The translations under genes and the position numbers were made by a program. Under the pieces are notes generated by a model. That model made no database searches. It was not told where the DNA came from and saw nothing but the letters and a program-made list of their open reading frames with translations. Shown here piece by piece: positions 1 through 13,405 of a DNA stretch of 64,000 nt. The stretch is from Aristolochia californica. Its lineage: Eukaryota; Streptophyta; Magnoliopsida; Piperales; Aristolochiaceae. The stretch is taken from positions 29,356,908-29,420,907 of the forward strand of contig JARWKL010000002.1 of the NCBI GenBank assembly GCA_029961685.1, in the 5' to 3' direction. The stretch's first letter is position 1. Each line of letters starts with the position of its first letter.

Positions 1-3000
1 ACTTTTTAGAATTATCTCTCACAGCATTTGTGCATTCCTTTTTGGATGTTCAATTTTTTTTTCAGATCCAAACTTGAGTTTTCACTCTCCCTTTTTTCCT
101 CGTAAACAAAAAAGATATAAAATCGCAACAAAATGAAAATTTTAGAGTTCATGTGTGCAAAAAAATTTGAAAATTTTAATAAATAGAAAATTATTTCACG
201 CACTAAAAACGAACTCCAAAATCAATGTTTGGGAAACTCCACTAGTACAACCCCCTAATAATAGCTTCGTGGTATTTTATAGGAATGAGACTTCTAACTG
301 ATCCTAACATGTTTTAAGTGTGGTGGATATGCATGCCAAAAACATGTTGAGGATACAAGTGGCCTAATGATCCTAAAATTAGGGGGAGTAAAAAAAATTA
401 ATTTCTCAAGTTAACATTTGGATGGATATTTACAAGAGCCAAACAACCCACTTTTTGCCTATCCTTAAAAATCATAGATACTTTTTGGTATTATCTCTCT
501 CAGAAATTGTGCATTTCCAGTTTGGATGTTCAAAATTTTTTCTTTCAGATGCAAACTTGAGGTTTTAGTCTTCCATTTTTCCTCGTAAAAAAAAAAGATA
601 TAAGATCGTAAAAAAATGAAAATTTTAGAGTTCATGTGGGCAAAAAAATTTGAAAACAATAATAAATAGAAAATTATTTCATGTACCAAAAATGAACTCC
701 AAAATCCATATTTGGGAAACTCCACTAGTACAACACCCTAATAATAGCTTGGTGGAATTTTATAGGAAACAAACTTCTAACTGATCCTAGCATGTTTTAA
801 GTGAGGTGGATATGCAAGCCACAAACATGTTGAGGATGCAAGTGGCCTAATGATCCAAAACTTTGGGGGAGTAGAAAAAATTAAATTCTCAAGTTTACGT
901 GTGGTTGGATATTTACCAGAGCCAAACAACCCACTTTTTGCCTATCCTTAAAAATCACATATACTTTTTGGAATTATCTCTCTCAGCATTTGTGCATTTC
1001 CATTTTGGATGTTCAAAATTTTCTTTTCAGATCCAAACTTGAGTTTTCACTCTCCTATTTTTCCTCGTAAACAATAAAGATAAAAGATCGCAACAAAATG
1101 AAAATTTTAAATTTCATGTGTGCAAAGAAATTTGAAAACTATAATAAATAGAAAGTTATTTCACACACTAAAAATGAACTCCAAAATCTTTGTTTAGGAA
1201 ATTCCACTAATACAACCCCCTAATAATAGCTTGGTGGAATTTTATAGGAAAGAGACTTCTAACTGATCCTAACATGTTTTAAGTGTTGTAGATATGCATG
1301 CCACAAGCATGTTAAGGATGTCAGTGACCTAATGATCCAAAAATTAGGGGGAGTAGAAAAAATTAAATTCCCAAGTTAACGTGTGGATGTATATTTACCA
1401 GACCCAAACAACCAAATTTTTGCCTATCCTTAAAAATCACAGATCCTTTTTGGAATTATCTCTCTCAGCATTTGTGCATTTCAATTTTGGATGTTCAAAT
1501 TTTTTTTTTCAGATCCAAATTTGAGTTTTCACACTCCCATTTTTGCACGTAAACAAAAAAGATATAAGATTGCAACAAAATGAATATTTTTTAGTTCCTG
1601 TGTGCCAAAAAATTTTAAAACTATAATAAATAGTAAATTATTTCACGCACTAAAAATGAACTCCAAAATCCATGTTTGGGAAACTCCAATGGTACAAACC
1701 CCTAATAATAGCTTGGCGGAAATTTATAGGAAAGAGACTTCTCACTGATCCTAACATGTTTTAAGTGTGGTGGATATGCATGCCACAAACTTGTTGATGA
1801 TGCAAGTGGCCTAATACTTCAAAAATTAGAAGGAGTAGAAAAAATTAAATTCTCAAGTTAACGTGTGGTTGGATATTTATCAGAACCAAACAACCCACTC
1901 TTTGCCAGTCCTTAAAAATCACAGGTACTTTTTTGAATTATCTCTCTCAGCATTTGTGTATTTCCATTTTGGATGTTCAATTTTTTTTTTCAGATCCAAA
2001 CTGAAGTTTTCACTCTCCCTTTTTTCCTCGTAAACAATAAAGATTAAAGATCGCAAAAAAATGAAAATTTTAGAGTTCATGTGTGCAAAAAATTTTGATA
2101 AGTAAAATAAATAGAAAAATATTTCACGCACTAAAAATGAACTCCAAAATCCATGTTTGGGAAATTCCACTAGTACAACCTTATAATAATAGCTTGGTGG
2201 AATTTTAAAGGAAGGTGATTTCTAACTGATCCTAACATGTTTTAAGTCTGGTGGATGCGCATGCCACAAGCATGTTGAGGATGCAAGCTGCCTAAGGATC
2301 CAAAAATTAGGGGGAGTTGTAAAAATTAAATTCTCAAGTTAACGTGTGGTTTGATATTTGCTAGAGCCAAACGGCCAACTTTTTGCCTAGCCTTAAAAAT
2401 CACAAATACTTTTTGGAATTATCTCTCTAAGTGTTTATGCATTTCCATTTTGGATGTTCAAATTTTTTTTTTTTAGATTCGAACTTGAGTTTTCACTCTC
2501 CCATTTTTCCTCGTAAACAAAAAAGAGATAAGATCGCAACAAAATGAAAATTTTAGAGTTCATGTGTGGAAAAAAAATTGAAAAACTATAATATATAGAA
2601 AATTATTTCACGTAATAAAAATTAACTCCAAAATCCATGTTTGGGAAACTCCACTGGTACAACCCCCTCATGATAGCTTGGTGGAATTTTATAGGAAACA
2701 AACTTCTAACGGATCCTAACATGTTTTAAATGTGGTGGATATGCATGCAACAAACATGTTAAGGATGCAAGTGGCCTAATGATCCAAAAATTAGGGGCAA
2801 TAGATAAAATTTAATGCTCAAGTTAACGTGTTGTTGAATATTTATAAGACCCAAACAACCCACTTTTTGCCTATCCTTAAAAATCATAGATAGTTTTTGG
2901 TATTATCTCTCTCAGCAATTGTGCATTTCCATTTTGGATGTTCAAAATTTTTTCTTTCAGAAACAAACTTGAGGTTTCAGTCTCCCATTTTTCCTCGAAA

Positions 3001-4162
3001 AAAAAAAGATATAAGATCGCAACAAAATGAAACTTTTAGAGTTCATGTGGGCAAAAAAATTTGAAAACAATAATAAATAGAAAATTATTTAACGCACCAA
3101 AAATGAACTCCAAAATCCATGTTTGGGAAACTCCACTAGTACAACACCCTAATAATAGCTTGGTGGAATTTTATAGGAAACAGACTTCGAACTGATCCTA
3201 ACATGTTTTAAGTGTGGTGGATATGCAAGCCACAAACATGTTGAGGATGCAAGTGGCCTAATGATCCAAAAATCTGGGGAGTAGAAAAAATTAAATTCTC
3301 AAGTTAACGTGTGGTTGGATATTTACGAGAGCCAAACAACCCACTTTTTGCCTATCCTTAAAAATCACATATACTTTTTGGAATATCTCTCTCAGCATTT
3401 TTGCATTTCCGTTTTGGATGTTCAAATTTTTTTTTTTTCAGATCCAAACTTGAGTTTTCACTCTCCCATTTTTCCTCGTAAACAAAAAAAATATAAGATA
3501 GCAACAAAATGAAAATTTTTTGTTCATGTGTGCAAAAAAAAATGAAAACTATAATAAATAGAAAATTATTTCACCCACTAAAAATGAACTCTAAAATCCA
3601 TGTGTGGGAAACTCCACTAGTACCACCCCCTATTAATAGATTGGTGGAATTTTATAGGAAAGAGACTTCTAAAATATCCTAACATGTTTTAAGTGTGGTG
3701 GATATCCATGCCACAAACATGTTGAGGTTGTAAGTGGCCTAATGATCCAAAACTTAAGGGGGGTAGAAAAAATTAAATTCTCAAGTTAACGTGTGGTTGG
3801 ATATTTGCAAGAGCCAAACAACCCATTTTTTGCCTATCCGTTAAAAATCACAGATACTTTTTGGAATTATCTCTCTCAGCATTTGTGCATTTCCATTTTG
3901 GATGTTCACTTTTTTTCTTTTAGATCCTAACTTGAGTTTTCACTCTCCCATTTTTCCTCGTTAACAAAAAAGATATAAGATCGTAACAAAATGAAAAATT
4001 TAGAGTTCATGTGTGCAAAAATATTTGAAAACTAAAATAAATAGAAAATTATTTCACGCACTAAAAATGAACTCCAAAATCCATGTTTGGGAAACTCCAC
4101 AAGTACAAACCCCTAATAAAAGCTTGGTGCAATTTTGTAGGAAAGAGACTTCTAACTGATCG

Positions 4163-6567
4163 TAACATGTTTTAAGTGTGGTGGATATGCATGCCACAAA
4201 TATGTTGAGGATGCAAGTGGCCTAATGATCCAAAAATTAGGGGGAGTAGAAAAAATTAAATTCTCAAGTTAACGTGTGGTTGGATATTTACCAAAGCCAA
4301 ACAACCCACTTTTTGCCTATCTTTAAAAATCACAGATACTTTTTTGAATTATCACTCTCAGCATTTGTGCATTTCCATTTTGGATGGTCAGATTTTTTTT
4401 TCAGATCCAAACTTGAGTTTTCACTATCCCATTTTTCCTCGTAAACAAAAAAGATATAAGATCGCAACAAAATTAAAAATTTAAAGTTCATGTGTGCAAA
4501 AAAATTTGAATACAATAATAAAAATAAAATTATTTCACGCACCAAAAATGAACTCCAAAATCCATGTTTGGGAAACTCCACAAGTACAACACCCTAATAA
4601 TAGCTTAGTGGAATTTTATAGGAAACAGACTTCTAATTGATCCTAACATGTTTGAAGTTTGGTGGATATGCAAGCCACAGTCTTGTTGAGGATGCAAGAG
4701 GCCTAATGATCTAAAAATTAAGGGGAGTAGAAAAAATTAAATTCTCAAGTTAACGTGTGGTTGGATATTTATTAGAGCCAAACAACCCACTATTTGCTTA
4801 TCCCTAAAAATCACTTATACTATTTGGAATTATCTCTCTCAGCATTTGTGCATTTCCATTTTGGATGTTCAAATTTTTTTTTCAGGTCAAAACTTGAGTT
4901 TTTACTCTCCCATTTTTCCTCGTAAACAAAAAAGATATAAGATCGCAACAAAATGAAAATTTTAGAGCACATGTGTGCCAAAAAATTGGAAAACTATAAT
5001 AAATAGTAAATTATTTCACGCACTAAAAATGAACTCCAAAATCCATGTTTGGGAAACTCCACTGGTACAACACCCTAATAATAGTTTGGTGGAATTTTAT
5101 AGGAATGAGACTTCTAACTGATACTAACATGTTTTAAGTGTGGTGGATATGCATGCTACAAACATGTTGAGGATGCAAGTCGCCTAATGATAAAAAAATT
5201 AGGGGGAGTAGAGAAAATTAAATTCTCAAGTTAACATGTGGCTAGATATTTACAAGAGCGAAACAACCCACTTTTTCCTATCCTTAAAAATCACAGATAC
5301 TTTTTGGAATTATCTCTCTCAGCATTTGTGCATTTCCATTTTGGATGTTCAAATTTTTTTTTTCAGAACCAAACTTGAGTTTTCACTCTCCCATTTTTCC
5401 ACGTAAATAACAGAGATATAAGATCGCATCAAAATGAAAATTTTAGAGTTCATGTGTGCACAAAAATTTGAAAACTATAATAAATAGAAAATTATTTCAC
5501 GCACTAAAAATGAACTCCAAAATCCATGTTTGGGAAACTCCACTAGAACAACCCCCTAATAAAAGCTTGGTGGAATTTTATAGGAAAAAGACTTCTAACT
5601 AATCCTAACCTGTTTTAAGTGTGGTGGATATGCATGCCACAAGCATGTTGAGGATGCAACCGGCCTAATGATCCAAAAATTAGGGGGAGAAGAAAAAATT
5701 AAATTCTGAAGTTAACATGTGGTTGGATATTTACCAGAGCCAAACAAACCACTTTTTGTCTATGCTTAAAAATCGTAGATACTTTTTGGAATTATCTCTC
5801 TCAGTATTTGTGCATTTCAATTTTGGATGTTCAAATTTTTTTTTTCAGATCCAAACTTGAGTTTTTACTCTCCAATTTTTCCTCGTAAAAAAAAAAAGAT
5901 ATAAGATCGCAACAAATTAAAATTTTAGAATTCATGTGTGCAAAAAATTTGAAAACTATAATAAATAGAAAATTATTTCACGCACTAAAAATGAACTCCA
6001 AAATCCATGTTTGGGAAACTCCACTAGTACAACCCCCTAATAATAGCTTGGTGGAATTTTATAGGAAAGAAACTTCTAACTGAACCTAACATGTTTTAAG
6101 TGTGGTGGAAAGCATACCAAAAAGATGTTGAGGATGTAAGTGGCCTAAAGATCCAAAAATTAGGGGGAGTAGAAAAAATTAAATTTTCTAGTTAACGTGT
6201 GGTTGGATATTTACCAGAGCCAAACAACCCACTTTTTGCCTATCTTTAAAAATCACAGATACTTTTTGGAATTATCTCACTCAGCATTGTGCATTTCCAT
6301 TTTGGATGTTCAATTTTTTTTTTTTTTAGATCCAAACTTGAGTTGGACTCTCCCATTTTTGTTCGTAAACAAAAAAGATATAAGATCACAACAAATTTAA
6401 AATTGTAGAGTTCATGTGTGCAAAAAAATTTGAAAACTATAATAATTAGAAAATTATTTCACGCACTAAAAATGAACTCCGAAATCAATGTTTGGGAAAC
6501 TCCACTAGTACAAATTCCTAATAATAACTTGGTGGAATTTTATAGGAAAGAGACTTCTAACTGATCC
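4163..6567 (+). repeat. 5-monomer higher-order repeat pair 1, copy A
   Basis: A block of five monomers is repeated immediately downstream with an offset of 2,404-2,405 bp. I found only three differences along the block: a missing base at 7,863 relative to 5,459, an A-to-T-class change in the hairpin region (ACAAACATG at 5,159 against ACAAATATG at 7,563), and AATTGTAGAG at 6,402 against AATTTTAGAG at 8,807. Adjacent single monomers differ far more. Identity begins after a mismatch at 4,162 (GATCGTAAC against GATCCTAAC). Confidence 0.93.
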
Positions 6568-8997
6568 TAACATGTTTTAAGTGTGGTGGATATGCATGCC
6601 ACAAATATGTTGAGGATGCAAGTGGCCTAATGATCCAAAAATTAGGGGGAGTAGAAAAAATTAAATTCTCAAGTTAACGTGTGGTTGGATATTTACCAAA
6701 GCCAAACAACCCACTTTTTGCCTATCTTTAAAAATCACAGATACTTTTTTGAATTATCACTCTCAGCATTTGTGCATTTCCATTTTGGATGGTCAGATTT
6801 TTTTTTCAGATCCAAACTTGAGTTTTCACTATCCCATTTTTCCTCGTAAACAAAAAAGATATAAGATCGCAACAAAATTAAAAATTTAAAGTTCATGTGT
6901 GCAAAAAAATTTGAATACAATAATAAAAATAAAATTATTTCACGCACCAAAAATGAACTCCAAAATCCATGTTTGGGAAACTCCACAAGTACAACACCCT
7001 AATAATAGCTTAGTGGAATTTTATAGGAAACAGACTTCTAATTGATCCTAACATGTTTGAAGTTTGGTGGATATGCAAGCCACAGTCTTGTTGAGGATGC
7101 AAGAGGCCTAATGATCTAAAAATTAAGGGGAGTAGAAAAAATTAAATTCTCAAGTTAACGTGTGGTTGGATATTTATTAGAGCCAAACAACCCACTATTT
7201 GCTTATCCCTAAAAATCACTTATACTATTTGGAATTATCTCTCTCAGCATTTGTGCATTTCCATTTTGGATGTTCAAATTTTTTTTTCAGGTCAAAACTT
7301 GAGTTTTTACTCTCCCATTTTTCCTCGTAAACAAAAAAGATATAAGATCGCAACAAAATGAAAATTTTAGAGCACATGTGTGCCAAAAAATTGGAAAACT
7401 ATAATAAATAGTAAATTATTTCACGCACTAAAAATGAACTCCAAAATCCATGTTTGGGAAACTCCACTGGTACAACACCCTAATAATAGTTTGGTGGAAT
7501 TTTATAGGAATGAGACTTCTAACTGATACTAACATGTTTTAAGTGTGGTGGATATGCATGCTACAAATATGTTGAGGATGCAAGTCGCCTAATGATAAAA
7601 AAATTAGGGGGAGTAGAGAAAATTAAATTCTCAAGTTAACATGTGGCTAGATATTTACAAGAGCGAAACAACCCACTTTTTCCTATCCTTAAAAATCACA
7701 GATACTTTTTGGAATTATCTCTCTCAGCATTTGTGCATTTCCATTTTGGATGTTCAAATTTTTTTTTTCAGAACCAAACTTGAGTTTTCACTCTCCCATT
7801 TTTCCACGTAAATAACAGAGATATAAGATCGCATCAAAATGAAAATTTTAGAGTTCATGTGTCACAAAAATTTGAAAACTATAATAAATAGAAAATTATT
7901 TCACGCACTAAAAATGAACTCCAAAATCCATGTTTGGGAAACTCCACTAGAACAACCCCCTAATAAAAGCTTGGTGGAATTTTATAGGAAAAAGACTTCT
8001 AACTAATCCTAACCTGTTTTAAGTGTGGTGGATATGCATGCCACAAGCATGTTGAGGATGCAACCGGCCTAATGATCCAAAAATTAGGGGGAGAAGAAAA
8101 AATTAAATTCTGAAGTTAACATGTGGTTGGATATTTACCAGAGCCAAACAAACCACTTTTTGTCTATGCTTAAAAATCGTAGATACTTTTTGGAATTATC
8201 TCTCTCAGTATTTGTGCATTTCAATTTTGGATGTTCAAATTTTTTTTTTCAGATCCAAACTTGAGTTTTTACTCTCCAATTTTTCCTCGTAAAAAAAAAA
8301 AGATATAAGATCGCAACAAATTAAAATTTTAGAATTCATGTGTGCAAAAAATTTGAAAACTATAATAAATAGAAAATTATTTCACGCACTAAAAATGAAC
8401 TCCAAAATCCATGTTTGGGAAACTCCACTAGTACAACCCCCTAATAATAGCTTGGTGGAATTTTATAGGAAAGAAACTTCTAACTGATCCTAACATGTTT
8501 TAAGTGTGGTGGAAAGCATACCAAAAAGATGTTGAGGATGTAAGTGGCCTAAAGATCCAAAAATTAGGGGGAGTAGAAAAAATTAAATTTTCTAGTTAAC
8601 GTGTGGTTGGATATTTACCAGAGCCAAACAACCCACTTTTTGCCTATCTTTAAAAATCACAGATACTTTTTGGAATTATCTCACTCAGCATTGTGCATTT
8701 CCATTTTGGATGTTCAATTTTTTTTTTTTTTAGATCCAAACTTGAGTTGGACTCTCCCATTTTTGTTCGTAAACAAAAAAGATATAAGATCACAACAAAT
8801 TTAAAATTTTAGAGTTCATGTGTGCAAAAAAATTTGAAAACTATAATAATTAGAAAATTATTTCACGCACTAAAAATGAACTCCGAAATCAATGTTTGGG
8901 AAACTCCACTAGTACAAATTCCTAATAATAACTTGGTGGAATTTTATAGGAAAGAGACTTCTAACTGATCCTAACATGTTTTAAGTGTGGTGGATAT
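6568..8997 (+). repeat. 5-monomer higher-order repeat pair 1, copy B
   Basis: Second copy of the block at 4,163. Identity runs through GGTGGATAT at about 8,997 and then breaks (CTATGCCACAAAC here, GCATGCCACAAAT at the matching place near 6,594). Both ends of the match fall in the same part of the monomer, just before the hairpin. This is expected for unequal crossover or slipped duplication in register. Near-identity implies a very recent event, or an assembly duplication. Confidence 0.93.
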
Positions 8998-11900
8998 CTA
9001 TGCCACAAACATGTTGAGGATGCAAGTGGCCTAATGATCCAAAAATTAGGGGGAGTAGAAAAATTAAATTCACAAGTTAATGTGTGGTTGAATATTTACG
9101 AGAGCCAAACAACTTACTTTTTGCCTATCCTTAAAAATCACAGATACTTTTTGGAATTATCTCTCTCATCATTTGTGCATTTCCATTTTGGATGTGCAAA
9201 TTTGTTTTTTCAGATCCAAACTTGAGTTTTCACTCTCCCATTTTTCCTCGTGAAAAAAGAGATATAAGATCGCAACAAAATGAAGATTTTAGAGTTCATG
9301 TGTGCAAAAAAATTTGAAAACTATAATAAATATAAAATTATTTCATGCACTAAAAATGAATTCCAAAATCCATGTGTGGGAAATTCCACAAGTACAACCC
9401 CTTAATAATAGCTTGGTGAAATTTTATTGGAAATAGACTTATTACTGATCCTAAAATGTTTTAAATGTGGTGGATATGCATGCCACAAGCATGTTGAGGA
9501 TGCAAGTGGACTAAAGATCCAAAAATTAGGAAGAGTAGAAAAAATTAAATTCTCAACTTAATGTGTGGTTGCATATTTACTAGAGCCAAACAAACCACTT
9601 TTTGCCTATCCTTAAAAATCACAGATACTTTATGGAATTATCTCTCTTGGCATTTGTGCATTTCCATTTTGGATGTTCTATTTTTTTTGTTCACATCCAA
9701 ACTTGAGTTTTCACTCTCCCATTTTTCCTCGTAAACAAAAAAACATATAAGATCACAACAAAATGAAAATTTTAGAGTTCATGTGTGCAAAAAAATTTGA
9801 AAACATTAATAAATAGAAAATTATTTCCTGCACTAAAAATGAACTCCAAAATCCATGTTTGGGAAATTCCACTTGTACAACCCCTTAATAATAGCTTGGT
9901 GGAATTTTGTAGGAGAGAGACTTATAACTGATCATAACATGTTTTAAGTGTGGTGGATATGCATGCCTCAAGCATGTTTAGGATGCAAGTGGCCTAATGA
10001 TCCACAAATTAGGGGGAGTAGAAAAAATTCAATTCTCAAGTTATCATGTGGTTGGATATATACCAGAGCCAAACAACCCACTTTTTGCCTATCCTTAAAA
10101 ATCACAGATACTTTTTGGAATTATCTCGCTCAGCATTTGTGCAATTCCATTTTGGATGTTCAAATGTTTATTTTCAAATCCAAACTTGAGTTTTCACTCT
10201 CCCATTTTTGCTCGTAAACAATAAAGATAAAAGATCGCAACCAAATGAAAATTTTAAATTTCATGTGTGCAAAAAAAATTGAAAAGTATAATAAATAGAA
10301 AATTATTTCACGCACTAAAAATGAACTCCAAAATCCATGTTTGGGAAATTCCACTAGTACAACCTTCTAATAATAGCTTTGTGGAATTTTAAAGGAAAGA
10401 GATTTCTATCTGATCCTAACATGTTTTAAGTCTGGTGGATACGCATGCCACAAGCATGTTGAGGATGCAAGTGGCCTAATGATCCAAAAATTAGGGGGAG
10501 TAGAAAAAATTAAATTCTCAAGTTAACATGTGGTTGGATATTTACCAGAGCCAAACAACCCACTTTTCTCCTATCCTTCAAAATCACAGATACTTTTTGG
10601 AATTATGTCTCTCAGCATATGTGCATTTCCATTTTGGATGCTCAAATTTTTTTTTCAGATCCAAACTTAAGTTTTCACTCTCCTATTTTTCCTCGTAAAC
10701 AAAAAAGATATAGAATCGCAACAAAATGAAAATTTTAGAGTTCATGTGTGCAAAAAAATTTGAAAACTATAATGAATAGAAAATTATTTCACGCACTAAA
10801 AATGAACTCCAAAATTCATGTTTGGGAAATTCCACTAGTACAACCCCCTAATAATAGCTTGGTGGAATTTTATAGGAAAGAGACTTCTAACTGATCCTAA
10901 CATGTTTTAAGTGTGGTGGATATGCATGCCACAAGCACGTTGAGGATGCAAGTGGCCTAATGATCCCGAAATTACTGGGAGTAGAAAAAATTAAATTCTC
11001 AAGTTAACGTGTGGTTGTATATTTACCAGAGCCAAACAACCCACTTTTTGCGTATCCTTAAAAATCACAGATACTTTTTGGAATTATCTCTCTCAGCATT
11101 TGTGCATTTCCATTTTTGATGTTCAAATTTTTTTTTAGATCTAAACTTGAGTTTCCACTCTCCCATTTTTCCTCGTAAACAAAAAAGATATAAGATCGCA
11201 ACAAAATGAAAATTTAAGAGTACATGTGGGCAAAAAAATTTGAAAACTACAATAAATAGAAAATTATTACACGCACTAAAAATGAACTGCAAAATCCATG
11301 TTAGGGAAATTCCATTAGTACAACCCCCTATTAATAGCTTGGTGGAATTTTATAGGAAAGAGATTTGTAACTGATCCTAACAGGTTTTAAGTGTGGTGGA
11401 TATGCATGCTACAATCACGTTGAGGATGCAAGTGGCCTAATCATCCAAAAATTAGGGGAGTAGAAAAAATTAAATTCTCAAGTTAATGTGTGGTGGGATA
11501 TTTACCAGAGCCAAATAACCCAGTTTTTGCCTATCCTTAAAAGTCACAGATACTTTTTGGAATTATCTCTCTCAGCATTTGTGCATTTCCATTTTGGATG
11601 TTCAAATTTTTTTTTTTACATCCAAACTTGAGTTTTCCCTCTCCCATTTTTCCACGTAAACAAGAAAGATATAGAATCGCTACAAAATGAAAATTTAAGA
11701 GTTCATGTGTGCAAAAAAATTTGAAACTACAATAAATAGAAAATTTTTTCAGGCACTAATAATGAACTCCAAAAACAACGTTTGGGAAATTCCACTAGTA
11801 CAACCCCCTAATAATAGCTTGGTGGAATTTTAAAGGAAAGAGACTTCTTACTGATCCTAACATGTTTGAAGTGTGGTGGATATGCATGCCACAAGCATGT

Positions 11901-12087
11901 TGAGGATGCAAGAGACCTAAGGATCCAAAAATAAGGGGGATTAGAAAAAATTAAATTCTCAAGTTAACGTGTGGTTGGATATTTACCAGAGCCAAACAAC
12001 CCACTTTTTGCCTATCCATAAAAATCACAGATACTTTTTGGAATAATCTCTCTCAGCATTTGTGCATTTCCATTTTGGATGTTCAAA

Positions 12088-12097
12088 TTTTTTTTTT
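12088..12097 (+). repeat. Variable T-tract before CAGATCC (typical example)
   Basis: Each monomer has a T-run at this point, between GGATGTTCAAA and CAGATCC, of roughly 6 to 14 bases, often interrupted by C, G or A. It is the main source of monomer length variation and shifts the reading frame between otherwise similar copies. The combination with an upstream pyrimidine-rich stretch and a trailing CAG resembles a 3' splice site, but I see no matching exon structure. Confidence 0.8.
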
Positions 12098-12884
12098 CAG
12101 ATCCAAACTTGAGTTTTCACTCTCCCAACTTTCCTCGTAAACAAGCAAGATATAAGAGCGCAACAAAATGAAAATTTTAGAGTTCATGTGTGCAAAAAAA
12201 TTTGAAAACTATAATAAATAGAAAATTATTTCACGCACAAAAAATTGACTCCAAAATCTTTGTATAGGAAATTCTAGTAGTACAACCCCCTAATAATAGC
12301 TTGGTGGAATTTTATAGGAAAGAGACTTCTAACTGATCTTAACATTTTTTAAGTGTGGAGGATATGCATGCCACAAGCATGTCGAGGATGCAAGTGGCCT
12401 AATGATCCAAAAATTTGGGGGAGTTGAAAAAATTAAATTCTCAAGTTAACGTGTGGTTGAATATTTACCTGAGCCAAACAACCCGCTTTTTGCCTATCCT
12501 TAAAAACACAGATACTTTTTGGAATTATCTCTCTCAGCATTTGTGCATTTCCATTTTGGATGTTCAAATTTTTTTTGTCAGATCCAAAATTGAGTTTTCA
12601 CTCTCCCATTTTTCCTCGTAAAAAAAAAAGATATAAGATCGCGAAAAAATGAAAATTTTAGAGTTCATGTGTGCAAAGAAATTTGAAAACTATAATTAAT
12701 AGAAAATTATTTCACGCACTAAAAATGAACTCCGAAATCCATGTTTGGGAAATTCCACTAGTACAACCCCCTAATAATAGCTTGGTCGCATTTTATAGGA
12801 AAGAGACTTCTAACTGATCCTAACATGTTTGAAGTACGGTGGATATGCATGCCACAAACATGTTCAGGATGCAAGTGGCCTTTT

Positions 12885-12912
12885 GATCGAAATATTTCAA
12901 GGAGTAGAAAAA
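12885..12912 (+). repeat. Isolated domain III-type marker in domain I
   Basis: This monomer reads ATTTCAAGGAGTAG, the domain III state, where its neighbours read ATTAGGGGGAGTAG. It lacks the 8 bp GCAAATAG insertion (13,110 reads GACACAAGATCCC). The two diagnostic changes are therefore separable and predate, or move independently of, the domain III expansion. Confidence 0.85.
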
Positions 12913-13405
12913 CTTAAATTCTCAAGTTAACATGTGGTTGGATATTTACCAGAGCCGAACAACCCACTTTTTGCCTTTCCTTAAAATTCACAAATACTTT
13001 TTGGAATTATCTCTTTCAGCATTTGTGCATTTTCATTGTCGATATTCAAATTTTTTTTCAGATCCATACTTGAATTTTCACTCTCCCATTTTTCCTCGTA
13101 AACAAAAAAGACACAAGATCCCAACAAAATGAAAATTTTAGAGTTCGTTTGTGCAAAAAAATTTGAAAATTCTAATAAATGAAAAATAATTTCACGCACT
13201 AAAAATGAACTCCAAAATCCATGTTTGGGAAATTCCACTCGTACAACCCCCTAATAATTGCTTGGTGGAATTTTATAGGAAAGAGACTTCTAGCTGATCC
13301 TAACATATTTTAAGTGTGGTGGATATGCATGCCACAAGCATGTTGAGGATGCTAGTGGCCGAATGATTAAAAAATTAGGGGGAGTAGAAAAAATTAAATT
13401 CTCAA

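Noticed and set aside
3309..3512. Recurrent forward reading frame of about 60-90 codons beginning MWLDIYQSQ, seen in dozens of monomers in all three domains.
   Set aside because: It spans the same monomer stretch each time. It is broken or frameshifted in many copies by T-tract length changes and by the 8 bp insertion, has no ribosome or promoter context, and repeats because the satellite repeats. It resembles no protein family I know.
12060..12105. T-tract plus CAG as a functional 3' splice site.
   Set aside because: Pyrimidine runs ending in CAG are expected in this composition. No exon, donor site or reading frame is associated with it.
13376..13384. TTAGGGGG as telomere-like sequence.
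   Set aside because: It occurs once per monomer and is never tandem, so it is not a telomeric repeat.
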